NCBI GenBank assembly: GCA_963675575.1
Contig: OY776378.1
Location: forward strand, 1,736,001 to 1,800,000
DNA: 64,000 nucleotides
Reading direction: 5' to 3'
From: JAGLOK01 sp963675575
GTDB taxonomy: Bacteria > Bacillota > Clostridia > Christensenellales > UMGS416
Shown here: piece after piece, positions 61,935 through 64,000 of the stretch
How the letters are laid out: every line of letters begins with the position of its first letter
How positions within the stretch are numbered: the first letter of the stretch is position 1
Position numbers and translations under genes: made by a program
The notes under the pieces: generated by a model
Told to the model about the DNA's origin: nothing
Database searches by the model: none
Seen by the model: the letters and a program-made list of their open reading frames with translations, nothing else

Positions 61935-62312
61935 ATGATTACTGCTTGGATTGGCTCAATACTATTATTTTTGTTAATGTTATTGTACTTTCTCCTCTTT
62001 TTCGGAGCACCCTTGGGAGAATTCGCCATGGGTGGACAGCAAAAAATACTGATTGGCAACTCCCGCATTGCGTGCGGAGTAGCTGTTTTAGTGCAAGGTA
62101 TTGCTATATTCGTTTTACTGCAGCTTGGAGGCGTGTTTTCAATAGGATTGCCCTCCAGCATCGCAAAAGGCCTAGGCTATTTCTTTTCCTTTTATCTTGT
62201 GATAAACGTTTTCATGAATTTCATTTCAAAAAGCAAAAAAGAAAAAGCCGTCATGACTCCCATTTCAGCCATTATCGCCATCTGTTTTCTTATAACCATT
62301 TTTTCAGCTTGA
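61935..62312 (+). CDS. Small four-helix membrane protein
   Basis: A 125-residue protein of four helices (about 5-25, 45-65, 70-93, 105-124) with short loops. MGGQQKILIGNSRIACGVAV lies between the first two. RBS AAAGGAGA with good spacing picks ATG 61935. It overlaps nothing and is last of the corA-led cluster. The function is unknown. Confidence 0.75.
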   Translation: MITAWIGSILLFLLMLLYFLLFFGAPLGEFAMGGQQKILIGNSRIACGVAVLVQGIAIFVLLQLGGVFSIGLPSSIAKGLGYFFSFYLVINVFMNFISKSKKEKAVMTPISAIIAICFLITIFSA

Positions 62313-62320
62313 TGCTTTCT

Positions 62321-63118
62321 TCACCTGTCTAAGAAAAATGATTTAACAACAGCGAAGAACTCTCGTATATAGCAGTTTGGCCGCACGTACCACGACGTTT
62401 GAGATGGTATGCTTATAGCATTCATACCGTATCTTTCCGCCAAAAACTTTACCCTGAACATATGAAATTCACTGCTTACAATAGCTACAGTTTTATCTTT
62501 TTCGGGATATACTTCATCTATTATATCATAAGACAGAAGCAGATTTTCACGAGTGCTTGTCGCCGTTTCTTCGCGAAGCACCCTCCCATCGTTTATACCC
62601 TTTGCAATGAGATATTCAGCCATAGCCTGACCTTCGGGCATAGGCTCGTTTGATCCCTGCCCTCCCGACACCACACAAACAGTATTCGGGTATCTTTGCA
62701 TATAGGCATATGCCGCATCGAGTCTGTTTTTAAGAGCAAGCGTCAAGCTTCCATCCGGGAAGATTCCGCATCCGAGCACTATCACAAAGTTGCTCTGCGT
62801 GCCTTGCGCTTCCTTGGAATGAGCCTCCTTCCAAATGAAAGCTTCAACAGTAAAAAACACTATTGCGCACAAAGCAACGCATCCAACTACAATGCGCAAG
62901 ATAACTTTATTTTTAAAAAAAGGTTTCTTTTTTTTTAGATTTACTATGGAAAATATGATTAGCGCCGTCCCGAATCCGGCGGGAAAAGCCATGCCAAGCG
63001 TTATGCTTGATGTTACGGGGATAAGAGCGATAGTATCGATTATCCCCAGAACACCAATTAAAAGAAGGAGGAGGAGAAAAATTCTTGTTAGCTTCTTTGA
63101 GTTCTTGATTTGTGTCAA
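62321..63118 (-). CDS. YdcF/ElyC/SanA-family DUF218 protein
   Basis: A 265-residue protein starting at TTG after GAGG. Three helices (about 10-30, 35-55, 72-92) precede a DUF218 domain (about 100-265) with NFVIVLGCGIFPDGSLT, CVVSGGQGSNEPMPEGQA and TVAIVSSEFHMFRVKFLAER. The family is linked to envelope integrity and vancomycin-related phenotypes in other bacteria. The domain is probably outside the membrane. Convergent with the corA cluster and only nine bases apart. Confidence 0.92.
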   Translation of the reverse strand: MTQIKNSKKLTRIFLLLLLLIGVLGIIDTIALIPVTSSITLGMAFPAGFGTALIIFSIVNLKKKKPFFKNKVILRIVVGCVALCAIVFFTVEAFIWKEAHSKEAQGTQSNFVIVLGCGIFPDGSLTLALKNRLDAAYAYMQRYPNTVCVVSGGQGSNEPMPEGQAMAEYLIAKGINDGRVLREETATSTRENLLLSYDIIDEVYPEKDKTVAIVSSEFHMFRVKFLAERYGMNAISIPSQTSWYVRPNCYIREFFAVVKSFFLDR

Positions 63119-63260
63119 GTTTGACCTCGTTATTATTATTACGAATCTATTAAGATAATATTACCATCTATTTCTATTTTATGCAATGCGCAATTTTATA
63201 ATATGAAAAAATCTTTCAAGGGTAGAAAGAATGTCATTTACGTTCTAATATCCTTGCTCT

Positions 63261-63845
63261 TTAAACTTTGCTCTTTTCGCTCAGCAATTTCTCTTTATTA
63301 GGCTTTGTTTCATCCAACAAAAAGCCCGCCCAAGTAAAATCAAATTTATCAACGTTATCCCGGCAATAAATCAAGCGCTCGTGATAAAATTTTATTTTAT
63401 GGGTCACCCGCTTTTCATATCCCTTTTTCCCGCATTTTAAAACGATGGCCGTAAGCTCATAGAAAACCAGTCCCATGGCGTGAGTTTCCACATGCACTGT
63501 CGCCCCCGCATGGCCGATTGCATGGCATAACGCGCTATATGCGGGATCATCAATATCTTTAGCTGTCGCGTGTGACGCTAAAATAGCTTTTTTTGCCGCA
63601 GGCATTTTGATTTTTCCTCTCGCCCATTCTTCGCAAAGCTCTAGGCAAATTCTTGGCCTTTTCTCCCCAGAGTATTTGGATTCAAATTGCTCCAAAGTTA
63701 TCTTTGCGCAGTCCAAAGCCCACATCACAATTGTTTTATGGCTTTGCTCTCCGATTAGTTTTATCAATTCCTGCAAACATTTGCTTTCGCGAGAAAAAAG
63801 TATTTTATTTCTCTTCTTGATCTTTGTCTCTACATCCGAAAACAT
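63261..63845 (-). CDS. Imm5-like putative immunity protein
   Basis: A 194-residue helical protein. ALDCAKITLEQFESKYSGEK, RPRICLELCEEWARGKIKM and IGHAGATVHVETHAMGLVFY match the layout of the Imm5 family of polymorphic-toxin immunity proteins. No toxin gene is next to it; it may be an orphan. The start is taken as ATG 63845; a TTG seven codons upstream (63866) has no ribosome site. The right edge of the window follows, with nothing else visible. Confidence 0.78.
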   Translation of the reverse strand: MFSDVETKIKKRNKILFSRESKCLQELIKLIGEQSHKTIVMWALDCAKITLEQFESKYSGEKRPRICLELCEEWARGKIKMPAAKKAILASHATAKDIDDPAYSALCHAIGHAGATVHVETHAMGLVFYELTAIVLKCGKKGYEKRVTHKIKFYHERLIYCRDNVDKFDFTWAGFLLDETKPNKEKLLSEKSKV

Positions 63846-64000
63846 AATATTGTTTACCTTCGCCAAATGGCATGGTACGTTGACTTTTATTTTTATTATA
63901 CCGCTTGCAAAGAATAAATGTCACAATTTTAAAAGAGATATTTTCTTTCAGCTTTAAAATTGTTTTATTTGGTTTAACCATTTTGTGATGTTATAATACT

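Overview
The window looks like the chromosome of a low-GC, Gram-positive Clostridia-like bacterium (Bacillota). The evidence is a CIRCE-controlled groES-groEL operon, strong AGGAGG-type ribosome binding sites, frequent TTG starts, lipobox lipoproteins, a clostripain-type peptidase, a Phd-type antitoxin, an AIPR defence gene and many T-tailed terminators. A finer rank cannot be read from the sequence. No rRNA, tRNA, CRISPR array or prophage is visible.

Layout. 1-1.5 kb: a partial unknown gene and a small lipoprotein. 1.9-7.3 kb: three tandem paralogous membrane diguanylate cyclases (dCache-GGDEF). 7.5-11.5 kb: an AraC regulator, an IS1182-like element in a duplicated terminator palindrome, and citrate synthase. 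11.9-14.0 kb: two tandem PAS/HD-GYP-like paralogues, one with a late nonsense codon. 14.3-20.6 kb: small membrane proteins, a lone RND exporter and a YitT/YczE-like protein. 21-33.4 kb: two related lipoproteins, two SulP transporters (one frameshifted before its STAS domain), YegP, a DUF937 protein, a C11 peptidase and MscL. 33.3-35.4 kb: an AT-rich AIPR gene flanked by two copies of the SulP 3' end. 35.5-40.5 kb: NUDIX hydrolase, a 7TM-PAS-GGDEF-EAL protein, dCMP deaminase and MscS. 40.9-43.4 kb: an operon of a DUF6020-like membrane protein, a DUF2726 protein and a zinc ribbon. 43.6-45.7 kb: groESL. 46-49 kb: a HTH regulator, accessory genes and dense dispersed repeats. 49.3-58.5 kb: a DEAD-box helicase, HAD phosphatase, second HTH regulator, IS5 element, membrane protein, ProS and a second DUF6020-like protein. 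58.7-63.9 kb: a CorA-led cluster, an ElyC/SanA-like protein and an Imm5-like protein.

Two themes stand out. First, four GGDEF domains are intact, with RxxD inhibitory sites, while every c-di-GMP phosphodiesterase-like domain (two HD-GYP, one EAL) has lost metal-binding residues. Second, there are at least two dispersed families of structured DNA/RNA elements. Family A (1625-1818, 40528-40654, 48605-48797) has conserved ends and compensatory changes in its stems. Family B (27328-27448, 45665-45778, 46595-46712) lies downstream of genes, also with compensatory stem changes. Neither encodes a protein. I cannot name either, and they are the best candidates for something undescribed.
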